NCBI RefSeq assembly: GCF_002119725.1
Contig: NZ_CP021109.1
Coordinates: 2,604,001-2,668,000, forward strand
DNA: 64,000 nt
Reading direction: 5' to 3'
Source: Bordetella genomosp. 9
GTDB lineage: Bacteria; Pseudomonadota; Gammaproteobacteria; Burkholderiales; Burkholderiaceae_B
A program made the position numbers and the translations under genes. This document shows, in pieces, positions 1 to 8,521 of this stretch. How positions within the stretch are numbered: the stretch's first letter is position 1; each line of letters starts with the position of its first letter. The notes beneath the pieces are model-generated. The model saw nothing but the letters and a program-made list of their open reading frames with translations. It did no database searches and had not been told where the DNA came from.

Positions 1-2
1 TC

Positions 3-1286
3 GTGGACGCCCTGCGCACCGTGGCCGCCGAAATGACCATGGAGGAGCTGCACGAACGGCGCGGCGACTACGTACGGCGGGTGCGTGACTCGGTATCCGA
101 GAACCTGATCAAGAACGGTCTCGAACTGGAGGCGGCGTCGCTGACGCAGCTGGATCAGACGTCCATGGAGTTCTTCAATCCCAGCAATGCCTTCGACGCG
201 GAAGGCCTGACGCGGCTGACCGAACAGATCGAGCGCCGCAAGAAGCAGCGCAACGACATCGAACAGGACACGCTGATCGCCATCCGCAACAAGAATCTGG
301 AAGCGGAGAAATTGTCCCTGGAGATCGACCGCGATGCGGAAAGCGCCCGGCTGGCGCAGGAACGCGAGCTGGAAATCGCGCGCGCCGAGCAGCGCGCTAC
401 CCTGGCGCGCGAGCGGGCGGAACGCGAGAAAGACGGCCAGCGCGCGCAGATCGCCGCGCAACAGGTCGTGGAGGAAGCGCGTCTGCGGGCGGAACAAAGC
501 ATCGAAGCCAACCGCATCCAGAAGGACCGGGAGGTGCAGGCGGCGGAAATCGAGCGCCGCAAGGCCATCGAATTGGCCGAGCAGCAGCGCGCCATCGCCG
601 TGGCGATGCAGTCCAAGGCGCAGTCCGAGGCGCAGGCGGCGGCCGATGCCGCCCGTGCGCAGGCCGTCGCGGCGGAAGAAAGAATCTTCACCGCCCGCGA
701 AATCGAAATGGCAGAACGGCGCAAACGCATCGAACTGGTGGCGGCCGCGCAAGCCGCGGAGCGCGACGCCCTGGCCGCGCGGGTCGCGGCCGAGGCCGAA
801 CGCTCGGTCAGCGAGGACCGTGGCTATGCCCTGCGCGCGCGCGCCGAGGCCGAAGCGGACGCCGAACGCATCCGCCTGGCCGCCGCGCGCATCCGCCACG
901 AAGTGGAAGCCGAAGGCCTGCGCATGATGAACGAGTCGTCGAACATCCTTACGCCTGACGCGCGCGCCTCGGCCCTGCGCATGAAACTGCTGGAGAAGGT
1001 CGAAGGCATCATCCGCGAATCGGTCAAACCCATGGAGAAGATCGACAGCATCCGCATCATGCACGTAGACGGCCTGGCGGGCGGTCACGGCGGCGGCCAT
1101 GACGCGGGCGGCAACCTGTCGGACTCCGTGGTGAATTCCGCCCTGCGCTTCCGGGCGCAGGCGCCCATCGTCGACCAGCTGCTCAGGGAGATCGGCCTGG
1201 ACAGCGCCGATATCAACCGCATGGGCGGCGCCGGAAGCCTGGCCGCTCCCGCCGCGGAGAAGAAGACGCACGAAACGACGCGCTAG
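3..1286 (+). CDS. Flotillin-like SPFH protein, 5' end missing
   Basis: This is the C-terminal part of a flotillin/YqiK-type membrane scaffold protein; the gene runs off the left edge, so the first codon here is internal. About 427 residues remain. The first ~85 residues look like the end of the SPFH (band 7) domain. Then comes a long Glu/Ala/Arg-rich coiled coil (roughly 80-330), which in this family drives oligomerisation at membrane microdomains. The tail contains a Gly/His-rich stretch (HGGGHD) and a small folded end. The usual N-terminal membrane anchor must lie upstream. The family assignment is firm; the cellular role is inferred. Confidence 0.85.
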   Translation: MDALRTVAAEMTMEELHERRGDYVRRVRDSVSENLIKNGLELEAASLTQLDQTSMEFFNPSNAFDAEGLTRLTEQIERRKKQRNDIEQDTLIAIRNKNLEAEKLSLEIDRDAESARLAQERELEIARAEQRATLARERAEREKDGQRAQIAAQQVVEEARLRAEQSIEANRIQKDREVQAAEIERRKAIELAEQQRAIAVAMQSKAQSEAQAAADAARAQAVAAEERIFTAREIEMAERRKRIELVAAAQAAERDALAARVAAEAERSVSEDRGYALRARAEAEADAERIRLAAARIRHEVEAEGLRMMNESSNILTPDARASALRMKLLEKVEGIIRESVKPMEKIDSIRIMHVDGLAGGHGGGHDAGGNLSDSVVNSALRFRAQAPIVDQLLREIGLDSADINRMGGAGSLAAPAAEKKTHETTR

Positions 1287-1326
1287 GCACGCCGCCACCG
1301 GCGCCAACCGCCCCACCGGAGACACC

Positions 1327-1770
1327 ATGGCAACGGTTTTCGTTTCCAGCATCATCGACGCCCCGGCGGCCGAAGTCTGGGCCGTGGTGCGCGATTTCAA
1401 CGCGATGCCGCAGTGGCACCCGCTGATCGCCGACTCACTGATCGAGAACGGGCTCACGTCCGATCGCATCGGCTGCGTGCGGGACTTCCACACCCGCGAC
1501 GGCGGCCGCCTACGCGAACAGCTGCTGGCCCTGTCCGACTATGACTACGCCTTCACCTACGCCATCCTGGAAAGCCCCATGGGCGTTTCCGACTACGTCG
1601 CCACCTTGACGTTGACGCCGGTGACCGATGGCGACCGCTGCTTCGGCCAGTGGACCGCCGAGTTCGGCTGCGCGCCGGACCGGGAAGCCGAACTCAAACG
1701 CTTCATCGGCCAGGAAGTCTTCCTGGCCGGATTCCAGGCCCTGCAGGCGCGCATGGGCCGGCGGCGCTAG
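1327..1770 (+). CDS. SRPBCC (polyketide cyclase/START-like) protein
   Basis: The 147-residue protein begins with the pattern typical of SRPBCC hydrophobic-ligand proteins (ATVFVSSIIDAPAAEVWAVV, followed by a WHP motif and a G-R-REQL strand). It is cytosolic, with no signal peptide. Such folds bind lipids, polyketide-like or aromatic ligands; no substrate can be named. It follows the flotillin-like gene by 40 bp and may be cotranscribed with it. Its TAG stop overlaps the stop of the convergent LysR gene in a shared CTAG. Confidence 0.8.
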   Translation: MATVFVSSIIDAPAAEVWAVVRDFNAMPQWHPLIADSLIENGLTSDRIGCVRDFHTRDGGRLREQLLALSDYDYAFTYAILESPMGVSDYVATLTLTPVTDGDRCFGQWTAEFGCAPDREAELKRFIGQEVFLAGFQALQARMGRRR

Positions 1771-2702
1771 GGCGTGTTCACGCTGGAAGCAGTCCCGCCC
1801 TCGCGCCCCGACACCGAGGCGGCGACACAGTCGCGCAGCCAGCGGTGGGCCGGGTCGCGATGCACCCTTTCGTGCCACAGCATCGACATTTCAAAACCGG
1901 GCACCTCCACGGGCGCTTCTACCACCCGCAGGCCGGGCATGCGCCGCGCCAGGCGCTCCGGCAGCATGGCGACCAGATCGGTGCCGGTGACCGCCTGGAC
2001 GACGAACAGGAAATGCGGCACCGACAACACCACCCGCCGCTCCATGCCCATCGCGGACAGGACCTGATCGGTCGTTCCAAGAAAGCCTCCGCCTTCCGGC
2101 GATACGACGACATGGCCAAGCTCGCAGAACTGCGGCAGGGTCGGCCGCCGCCTGAGCCGGGGGTGTCCCGCTCTTCCGACCAGCACGTAGCGTTCGTTGA
2201 ACAGCGCCCGGCGCCGCAGCGATGACGGCGCGCCTTCGGTCGTATGAAACGCCAGGTCGATTTCGCCCTGCTCCGCCTGCCGTGCAATGCGGGACGGCAC
2301 GGCATCGATGATGGACAGCCTCGTTCCCGGCGCCGCTTCACGCAAGCGCTGCAAGGTCGGCAGGACGATGGTGGATTCGGCGTAATCGGAAGCCGCGATG
2401 CGCCAGATGCGCGTGGCACGGGTCGGGTCGAAGGGACGTCCCGGCGATACCGCACGGTCCAGGGCATCCAAGGCTTGCCGCAGCGGTTCGCGCAGGGCCT
2501 CGGCTTTCGCGGTGGGACGCATGCCGCGCGGGCCCGGCAACAGCAGCGGGTCGCCGAAGATCTTCCTGAGCCGGGCCAGATGAACGCTGACCGACGGCTG
2601 CGACAGGCTCAGCCGGTGGGCGGCGCGCGTGACGCTGTGCTCGGACAGCAGCACGTCAAGGGTAACGAGCAGATTCAGGTCGAGCGTCCGGAGATTAATC
2701 AT
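1767..2702 (-). CDS. LysR-family transcriptional regulator
   Basis: A 311-residue LysR regulator: an N-terminal winged helix-turn-helix (about residues 5-65, with SVTRAAHRLSLSQPSVSVHL as the recognition region) and a C-terminal effector-binding domain. The ATG at 2702 is preceded by an AGG ribosome site; the in-frame TTG at 2723 is less likely. It is divergent from the quinone reductase gene at 2792 with a short AT-rich gap, the usual layout for a LysR protein controlling its neighbour. The inducer is unknown. Confidence 0.9.
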   Translation of the reverse strand: MINLRTLDLNLLVTLDVLLSEHSVTRAAHRLSLSQPSVSVHLARLRKIFGDPLLLPGPRGMRPTAKAEALREPLRQALDALDRAVSPGRPFDPTRATRIWRIAASDYAESTIVLPTLQRLREAAPGTRLSIIDAVPSRIARQAEQGEIDLAFHTTEGAPSSLRRRALFNERYVLVGRAGHPRLRRRPTLPQFCELGHVVVSPEGGGFLGTTDQVLSAMGMERRVVLSVPHFLFVVQAVTGTDLVAMLPERLARRMPGLRVVEAPVEVPGFEMSMLWHERVHRDPAHRWLRDCVAASVSGREGGTASSVNTP

Positions 2703-2730
2703 GGCTATACCTGGAAATTGCAAGAATTTA

Positions 2731-2760
2731 TTGTCAATATAGCGCCGGCGGTCCTAATCT
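2731..2760 (+). promoter_or_regulatory. Candidate promoter of the quinone reductase gene
   Basis: TTGTCA at 2731-2736 and TAATCT at 2755-2760 lie 18 bp apart, 31 bp before the ATG at 2792. The surrounding AT-rich 40 bp, in otherwise GC-rich DNA, also holds TTG-N14-CAA (TTGCAAGAATTTATTGTCAA, read from 2719), a possible LysR-binding box shared by both divergent genes. This is sequence inspection only. Confidence 0.4.
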
Positions 2761-2791
2761 GGCTCCATCGCGTCAACCGACAAGGTGTTCC

Positions 2792-3625
2792 ATGAATGTT
2801 CTCCTCGTGTATGCCCATCCCGAGCCCACGTCCCTGAACGGATCGATCCGGGACTTCGCCGTCGGCCGCCTGCGCCAGGCGGGCCATCATGTCCAGGTAT
2901 CGGACCTGTACGCCATGAACTGGAAAGCCTGCCTGGACGCGGACGACAGCGCCGCGCCGCGGGAGCCGCGCTTCAATGCCACCGCCGCGTCGCGCCATGC
3001 GTACGACCATGGCTTGCAGCGGGCCGATATCGCGGCCGAGCAGGAGAAACTGCGCTGGGCCGACGCCCTGATCCTGCAATTTCCCCTGTGGTGGTTCTCC
3101 ATGCCGGCGATCATGAAAGGCTGGGTCGATCGCGTCTATGCCGCCGGCTTCGCCTACGACGTGGGGGAACATTCGGACCGGCACTGGGGCGACCGCTATG
3201 GGGAAGGAACGATGGCGGGCAAGCGCGCCATGCTCATCGTGACGGTCGGCGGATGGGAATCCCATTACGGCCCGCGCGGCGTCAACGGTCCCATCGACGA
3301 CCTGCTGTTTCCGATCCAGCATGGCGTTCTGTACTACCCAGGATTCGACGTGCTGCCGCCTTACGTGGTGTACCGCACGGGACGCGTGGACGCTGCGCGG
3401 TTCGCCGACATACGAGAAACCCTGGGCCGTCGCCTGGACACGCTGGCCACCGCTGCGCCCATTCCGTTCCGTCCGCAGAATCGGGGCGACTACGAGGTTC
3501 CGGCACTGACCCTCCGCCCGGATATCGCCCCCGGCGCCGTGGGTTTTGCCGCGCATATCGACCGCGGCGATGGCGGTCAGCCCGCGTGCGGGACAGCGGA
3601 AGGCGGCAGTACGAACAGCAGATAG
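2792..3625 (+). CDS. NAD(P)H dehydrogenase (quinone), flavodoxin-like fold
   Basis: The 277-residue protein starts MNVLLVYAHPEPTSLNGS, the nucleotide/FMN phosphate-binding start of Flavodoxin_2-type NAD(P)H:quinone oxidoreductases. It contains the typical LILQFPLWWFSMPAIMKGW segment around the flavin. The family reduces quinones by two electrons in the cytosol. The start ATG is preceded by AAGG. It is divergent from the LysR gene, which probably controls it. Its 3' end overlaps the end of the convergent glycosyltransferase gene by 49 bp. Confidence 0.88.
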   Translation: MNVLLVYAHPEPTSLNGSIRDFAVGRLRQAGHHVQVSDLYAMNWKACLDADDSAAPREPRFNATAASRHAYDHGLQRADIAAEQEKLRWADALILQFPLWWFSMPAIMKGWVDRVYAAGFAYDVGEHSDRHWGDRYGEGTMAGKRAMLIVTVGGWESHYGPRGVNGPIDDLLFPIQHGVLYYPGFDVLPPYVVYRTGRVDAARFADIRETLGRRLDTLATAAPIPFRPQNRGDYEVPALTLRPDIAPGAVGFAAHIDRGDGGQPACGTAEGGSTNSR

Positions 3626-5118
3626 CGATGCGCCGGCAATCGCAGGCCCCACGCCGTTTTGGCCACCTCGACGGCGACCGGGGCTGCGCCGGCGAAGGCC
3701 TGAGCGGCGTCGATACAGCCGCGGTTTGCCTCGCGACACACGAGCAGCGCGCCGGCACGCCGGACATCGCGTTCGGTCAGCCACGGCGTGGTCGCCGGCT
3801 CGAACAAGTCCCAATAGTGGCTGCGGTCGGGTCCATAGAAGGCGATGGCGCGGGCCTCCTTGTCGTCGCCCGACACGATGGCAAGGGGTTGACCGGTGCG
3901 TTCGCGCCAGATCGCGGTGGCGAGCTTCGCCAATTCGGCGCGCGGCTCGGCGGTCAGGCGCTCATGGCGTTGGGCATTGACAATGCCCCCTGCCGCCGAT
4001 AAGGCCAGAACGACGATCCAGTAGATCGCCATCAGCCGGGCGATGCGCCTTTGTTCCATCGCGATGCCCGCGTTGTCCAGGATCGCCATCCAGAACGGCA
4101 CGATGGCGAACCATTGGGTGTTTCCCCACAGGGCCGAAAGGCCCGTGCGGGTCACGAACGCCAGCGCGCATATCGCCAGAAACGTTCCTATCGAAAGCCA
4201 CCACAGGTCGCGGCACAAGCTGCGGTGCGTCCAGCTGTGCAGCATCAGCTTGGCGGCCTGCGCGCGCCGATGGCCGGACAGCAACAGCAGAAACGCGGCG
4301 CTGGGCAGCAGGTATCCAGCCTGCATCAGGGAGTACCTGACCAGATCGGCCGCGACGACGGGCAGCGGATGGGACACGTCGTCCATGCGCTGGCGGGCAT
4401 AGACGATGGTCTGCATGCCGGTATGCAACATCCATTCGATGTGCGGGAACAGCACGATTGCCGCCGCCATGACTGTGAGCCAAGCATGCGGGTGCAGCAG
4501 TCGCGCCCGCCATGCGGGACGGGCCAGCCCTGCCACCGCCAGGCCCGCCAGCAATGCCACCGAAAAATACTTGCCGAGCAGCGCAAGCGCCGCCGCGACG
4601 CCCAGCGCCATGGCGTCCTTGCGCGTACCGGACTGCACATAGCGGACGAAGAAGTACGCCGTCCACGGCCAGAGCGACAGCAGCACCGTGTTCGCGTTGA
4701 ACTTGATCGCCAGGGTCGTATAAATAGGCGACACCGCCATCGCAAGCCCCGCCACGGCCGCCAGCCCGGGCGTCAGGAAGCGGCCGGCCAGCGCGACAAT
4801 GCCGCACAGCCCGGCCAGGGCATTCAGACTGGACAAGGCGAAATACGCGGCGTCGCTGCGCGGGAAAACGGCGAACCAGGCGGCCGTTATCCAGGCGAAC
4901 AGGGGCGGATGCTTGTGATACCCCGCCTGCCATTCAATGCCCCAGACGTAGTTCTCGAGCATATCGCCGGCCCAATCCAGATTGCTCCGGTAAAGCCAGG
5001 CGCCTGCCGTCCATACGGCGGCATGCAGCGCGAACAGCAGACGCAGGCGGGCGACATGCGTGTCAGCCCCGCGAAGGGATGGAGGATGCGGAAGGGGTAG
5101 AGCAGGATTTTTCGCCAT
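3577..5118 (-). CDS. ArnT/PMT-like (GT39-type) membrane glycosyltransferase
   Basis: A 513-residue polytopic protein with about ten hydrophobic segments. The first loop carries the acidic motif after LDWAGDMLENYVWG, then GYHKHPPLFAW, as in PMT_2/ArnT enzymes that use lipid-linked sugar donors in the periplasm. The start MAKNPALPL (ATG 5118) was chosen because upstream in-frame residues have no membrane or family character. No sugar-pathway genes lie alongside, so the acceptor (lipid A, protein or other) is unknown. It converges on the quinone reductase with a 49-bp overlap. Confidence 0.82.
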   Translation of the reverse strand: MAKNPALPLPHPPSLRGADTHVARLRLLFALHAAVWTAGAWLYRSNLDWAGDMLENYVWGIEWQAGYHKHPPLFAWITAAWFAVFPRSDAAYFALSSLNALAGLCGIVALAGRFLTPGLAAVAGLAMAVSPIYTTLAIKFNANTVLLSLWPWTAYFFVRYVQSGTRKDAMALGVAAALALLGKYFSVALLAGLAVAGLARPAWRARLLHPHAWLTVMAAAIVLFPHIEWMLHTGMQTIVYARQRMDDVSHPLPVVAADLVRYSLMQAGYLLPSAAFLLLLSGHRRAQAAKLMLHSWTHRSLCRDLWWLSIGTFLAICALAFVTRTGLSALWGNTQWFAIVPFWMAILDNAGIAMEQRRIARLMAIYWIVVLALSAAGGIVNAQRHERLTAEPRAELAKLATAIWRERTGQPLAIVSGDDKEARAIAFYGPDRSHYWDLFEPATTPWLTERDVRRAGALLVCREANRGCIDAAQAFAGAAPVAVEVAKTAWGLRLPAHRYLLFVLPPSAVPHAG

Positions 5119-5301
5119 TGGCCTGGACCGTCGTACCGGATCGGACAACCCGCTCCGGGGTGCACTTAGGTCAAGCGGGGAGCGAACGGTTCCATGGCTG
5201 CCAGCCCGGGTCCGCGACCCTCGGCAAGCGCGCGCCGGATCGATACCCCGAATGCCCTCCAACGCCGGCGTACTACCGTTGAACGGGCGAAAGCTGCGGC
5301 C

Positions 5302-7074
5302 TCAATACCCCAGCGCCGAGCCAGCCGGCCGCCGTTCGTCGTTGGCCCCGTAAAAGTAGCCGGGCCGCACCGCGCCGGACACCGCGGCATCATTGCCCGA
5401 ACTGGCCTGGCCGGCGGGCCCCGCCGTTTCAGGCAGGCCGACCAGCACCAGTTCCGCGGCGCCCCAAGGCGTCTGCTCCACCATCTTGTAGCCCATGCCG
5501 CGCAGGATGTTCAGCGTATCGGGAGACAGGCCGCGCGTCTCGTAATAGACCTCATCCGGCAGCCATTGATGGTGGATGCGCGGCGCATCCACCGCTTCCT
5601 GCGGCGCCATGCCGTGGTCGATGACGTTGATCGCCGTCTGCAGCGTGATCGTGATGATGCGCGATCCCCCCGGCGATCCGAGCACCATGAAGGTCTTGCC
5701 GTCCCGGGTGACCAGCGTCGGCGCCATGGAAGACAGCGGCCGCTTGCCGGGCTCGATGCTGTTGGTTGCGCCCTGCACCAGCCCGAACAGGTTCTGCGCG
5801 CCGACCTTGGTGGTGAAGTCGTCCATTTCGTCGTTCAGGAAAAAGCCGGTTCCGGGCGCGATCACCCCCGCGCCGAAGCGGCCGTTCACGGTATACGTGG
5901 TCGACACCGCGTTGCCCTCTTTGTCGACGATGGAGTAATGCGTGGTCTCGGTTTTTTCGTGCGGCCCCATCCCGGGCTGCACCTGCGACGACGGCGTGGC
6001 GCGGTCCGGAAGAATTTTTTCCCGGATCGCGGCGGCATAGGAGGGACTCAGCAGGCGCCCTATCGGGTTCTCGACGAAGGCGGGATCGCCGAGATAGGTA
6101 TTGCGGTCCATATACGCGTGGCGCATCGCCTCCGCCATGACGTGCACCGACGCCGCCGATCCATATCCCATGGCGCGCAGATCGTAGCCCGACAGGATGT
6201 TCAGAATCTGGCACAGCGTTACGCCGCCCGAACTGGGCGGGGGCGCCGACACGAAGGTGTAGCCGCGGTAGTTGCACGTAATGGGCGCGCTTTCGGTGAT
6301 CCGGTACGCGGCGAAATCGGCGGCCTTCAATACGCCGCCGCCCGCGGTGGATGCCTGTTCGACGGCCTGGGGAATGCGGCCTTTGTAGAACGCATCCGGC
6401 CCATGCTCGGCAATGGCTTCCAGCGTTCGGGCCAGATCCGGCTGGACCAGCCGGTCGCCCGGCTGCAGCGGCGTGCCGTCCGGCCGCAGGAAAATACGGG
6501 CGGCCTCCGGATCGCGGCGGAACATGCCGATGCTGGTGTCCAGGATGTCGGTGTCGGCGCGGGTCAGCACGAAGCCTTCGCGCGCAAGCTTGATGGCCGG
6601 CGCCATGACGGCTTGCCGCGGCAGCCTGCCGTACTGCCGCAACGCCGTGTCCATCCCGAGCACCGTGCCGGGCACCGCCACCGCACGGTAGCCGTACAGG
6701 CTCGCGCCCTTGACCAACTGCCCCTTGTCGTCCAGGTACATGTCGCGCGATGCGCCGGCGGGCGCGGTTTCACGGAAATTGATGAAGGTGTCCCGCCCAT
6801 CCGCCAAATGGATGGTCATGAAGCCGCCGCCGCCGATATTGCCGCAACAGGGGTTGACCACCGCTTGGGCATAACCCACCGCCACCGCGGCGTCGATGGC
6901 ATTGCCGCCCATTTTCAAAATATCCACGCCGACCTGCGAGGCAAGGTACTGCGATGTGACGACCATGCCGTTTTGCGCTTCGACCGCGGGCCGGGATGCC
7001 GACCATACCGGAGCCGTCAACCCCAGACACAACACACCGGCGATCACCCACTTCGAACGTTGAATGTTGCGCAT
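5302..7074 (-). CDS. ggt: Gamma-glutamyltransferase
   Basis: A 590-residue secreted gamma-glutamyltransferase/glutathione hydrolase, which cleaves glutathione and transfers gamma-glutamyl groups in the periplasm. A Sec signal peptide covers about residues 1-25 (VIAGVLCLGLTAPVWSAS). The family block GGNAIDAAVAVGYA and the autoprocessing site TTHYSIVDKEGNAVS are present; the Thr starting the small subunit is the nucleophile. PGSGG-type motifs (LGSPGGSRIITI) follow. ATG 7074 has an AAGGGGA ribosome site. It stands alone, with the MASE1 gene divergent. Confidence 0.95.
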   Translation of the reverse strand: MRNIQRSKWVIAGVLCLGLTAPVWSASRPAVEAQNGMVVTSQYLASQVGVDILKMGGNAIDAAVAVGYAQAVVNPCCGNIGGGGFMTIHLADGRDTFINFRETAPAGASRDMYLDDKGQLVKGASLYGYRAVAVPGTVLGMDTALRQYGRLPRQAVMAPAIKLAREGFVLTRADTDILDTSIGMFRRDPEAARIFLRPDGTPLQPGDRLVQPDLARTLEAIAEHGPDAFYKGRIPQAVEQASTAGGGVLKAADFAAYRITESAPITCNYRGYTFVSAPPPSSGGVTLCQILNILSGYDLRAMGYGSAASVHVMAEAMRHAYMDRNTYLGDPAFVENPIGRLLSPSYAAAIREKILPDRATPSSQVQPGMGPHEKTETTHYSIVDKEGNAVSTTYTVNGRFGAGVIAPGTGFFLNDEMDDFTTKVGAQNLFGLVQGATNSIEPGKRPLSSMAPTLVTRDGKTFMVLGSPGGSRIITITLQTAINVIDHGMAPQEAVDAPRIHHQWLPDEVYYETRGLSPDTLNILRGMGYKMVEQTPWGAAELVLVGLPETAGPAGQASSGNDAAVSGAVRPGYFYGANDERRPAGSALGY

Positions 7075-7219
7075 CGCGTCCCCTTGCCATCGGCGTGTGA
7101 AGTTGGAGCGGGCATTGTAAGATGCCGCGCACCGGCGCCCGGCAAACACCACAACAAGCCCCGGCTCATTCTAGTGATGGCAGGCGCCGGCTGCCACGCT
7201 CGCTTTCCCGCGATACGCC

Positions 7220-8497
7220 ATGAATCGTCAACGACAGTGGGCATCGATCGGCTTTGCGTTGGCTTACGCCGCCCTTGCGGGCGCCAGCATGCTGCGCCGC
7301 GATACGCTCAACCTATCCACCCTGTTCTGGCCGCCGGCCGGCCTGCTCCTGGCCGCCCTGATGCTGGATGCGCCGCGGCGTTGGCCGGCCTGGATGGCGC
7401 TGGCCGCCAGCCTGCATATCGTCACGGGAATCGTTGTGGGGCAGCGCTCCTTTCCGGTGGCAGCGGTGTTCGCGCTGGCGGACCTGTTGTTCTGCGCCGC
7501 GGTGGCTGCCGCATGCCGTCCGCGGACCCATGGCGCCGCGGAGCCCGCATCCCTGCCGGTGACGCTGCGCTTCATCGGCGTGCTGGCGCTGTGCAGTGTG
7601 GCGGGCGGGATACTGACCGCTTTCATACTGCGCGCGATCGGCCAGGCCTCGTCTCCGACGCACTGGTATGTATGGAGCATGGCAGCCTTCGTGGGTTGCA
7701 TCATCGCCACGCCGCTCGTAATGGCGGGATCGCGCCTGCGCTGGCGCGCCCTGGCCGAACAAAGCGTTGCGCGGCTATGGTTTGGACTGCTTGCCGCATT
7801 CGCCATGCTGGGCGGCACGACGATCGTTTTCAATGATCCTGCGCGTGCCGCCGGCCGCTTCGTCTGGCACGACGGCTTCGGCATGAGCTATGGCCCCCTG
7901 CTTTTCCTGGCCATCGTCGCTCTTTGCTGGGGACCGGCGGGCAGTGCGTTGACCGTCGCCGGCCTTGCCCTGGTCGCCGGCTCGTACACACTGAGCGGCA
8001 TGGGTCCCTATGCGAACATCGCGCATTTCAGCGGCCAGCCCTTGCTCGCGGTGCAGGGCTATCTGGGCTGCGCCGCGATCTTGAGCCTGATCATCGGCGC
8101 GCTCGCTGCGGACCGCGAACGCGCGCTGCAACGCGCAGCGGCGCTTACCTCGCAATTGGAATCGGCGCTGCGCGTCAGCGGCCAGGTCGCTTGGGAGTTC
8201 CGGCGCGCCGGGTCCACGTTGCACTGGCTCGGCGAGCTTCCGCATGGCATTGCCTCGGGGCGCGCCGTTGTCCCCCTGGACGACTGGCTCAGCCGCGTGC
8301 ACCCGGACGAACAGGAAAGGCTGCGCGTCTGGCTGCATACAGGCGCCGATTCCTATGCCTTCCGCCGGCTGCGCTTTCGCGTGCTCGGCAACGACGGCCG
8401 CTACCACGAAATGGAGTTGAGCGGCTCGGCCAGGCATGGCGTGCCGGACAGGATGACGGGCTTGCTCGGTACGCCCGGCGAGGAGCTTCCCTTCTGA
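7220..8497 (+). CDS. MASE1-domain membrane sensor with PAS-like tail, no output domain
   Basis: The 425-residue protein opens with a MASE1-type integral membrane sensor region: about eight hydrophobic segments over residues 5-295, with the FWPPAGLLLA motif near residue 36. A coiled linker and a PAS-like domain follow (about 315-425: WEFRRAG..WLGELPHG..DDWLSRVHPDEQERL). MASE1 proteins normally end in GGDEF, EAL or kinase domains; this one stops after the PAS fold. It converges on the hybrid kinase gene with a 24-bp gap. It may signal through a partner; that is inference. Confidence 0.8.
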   Translation: MNRQRQWASIGFALAYAALAGASMLRRDTLNLSTLFWPPAGLLLAALMLDAPRRWPAWMALAASLHIVTGIVVGQRSFPVAAVFALADLLFCAAVAAACRPRTHGAAEPASLPVTLRFIGVLALCSVAGGILTAFILRAIGQASSPTHWYVWSMAAFVGCIIATPLVMAGSRLRWRALAEQSVARLWFGLLAAFAMLGGTTIVFNDPARAAGRFVWHDGFGMSYGPLLFLAIVALCWGPAGSALTVAGLALVAGSYTLSGMGPYANIAHFSGQPLLAVQGYLGCAAILSLIIGALAADRERALQRAAALTSQLESALRVSGQVAWEFRRAGSTLHWLGELPHGIASGRAVVPLDDWLSRVHPDEQERLRVWLHTGADSYAFRRLRFRVLGNDGRYHEMELSGSARHGVPDRMTGLLGTPGEELPF

Positions 8498-8521
8498 GCG
8501 CAGGAATCCGGCGGCGCCGCT

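Noticed and set aside
5194..7836. An 880-residue plus-strand open frame over ggt
   Set aside because: Antisense to gamma-glutamyltransferase, low-complexity Arg/His/Gly composition, no family motif.
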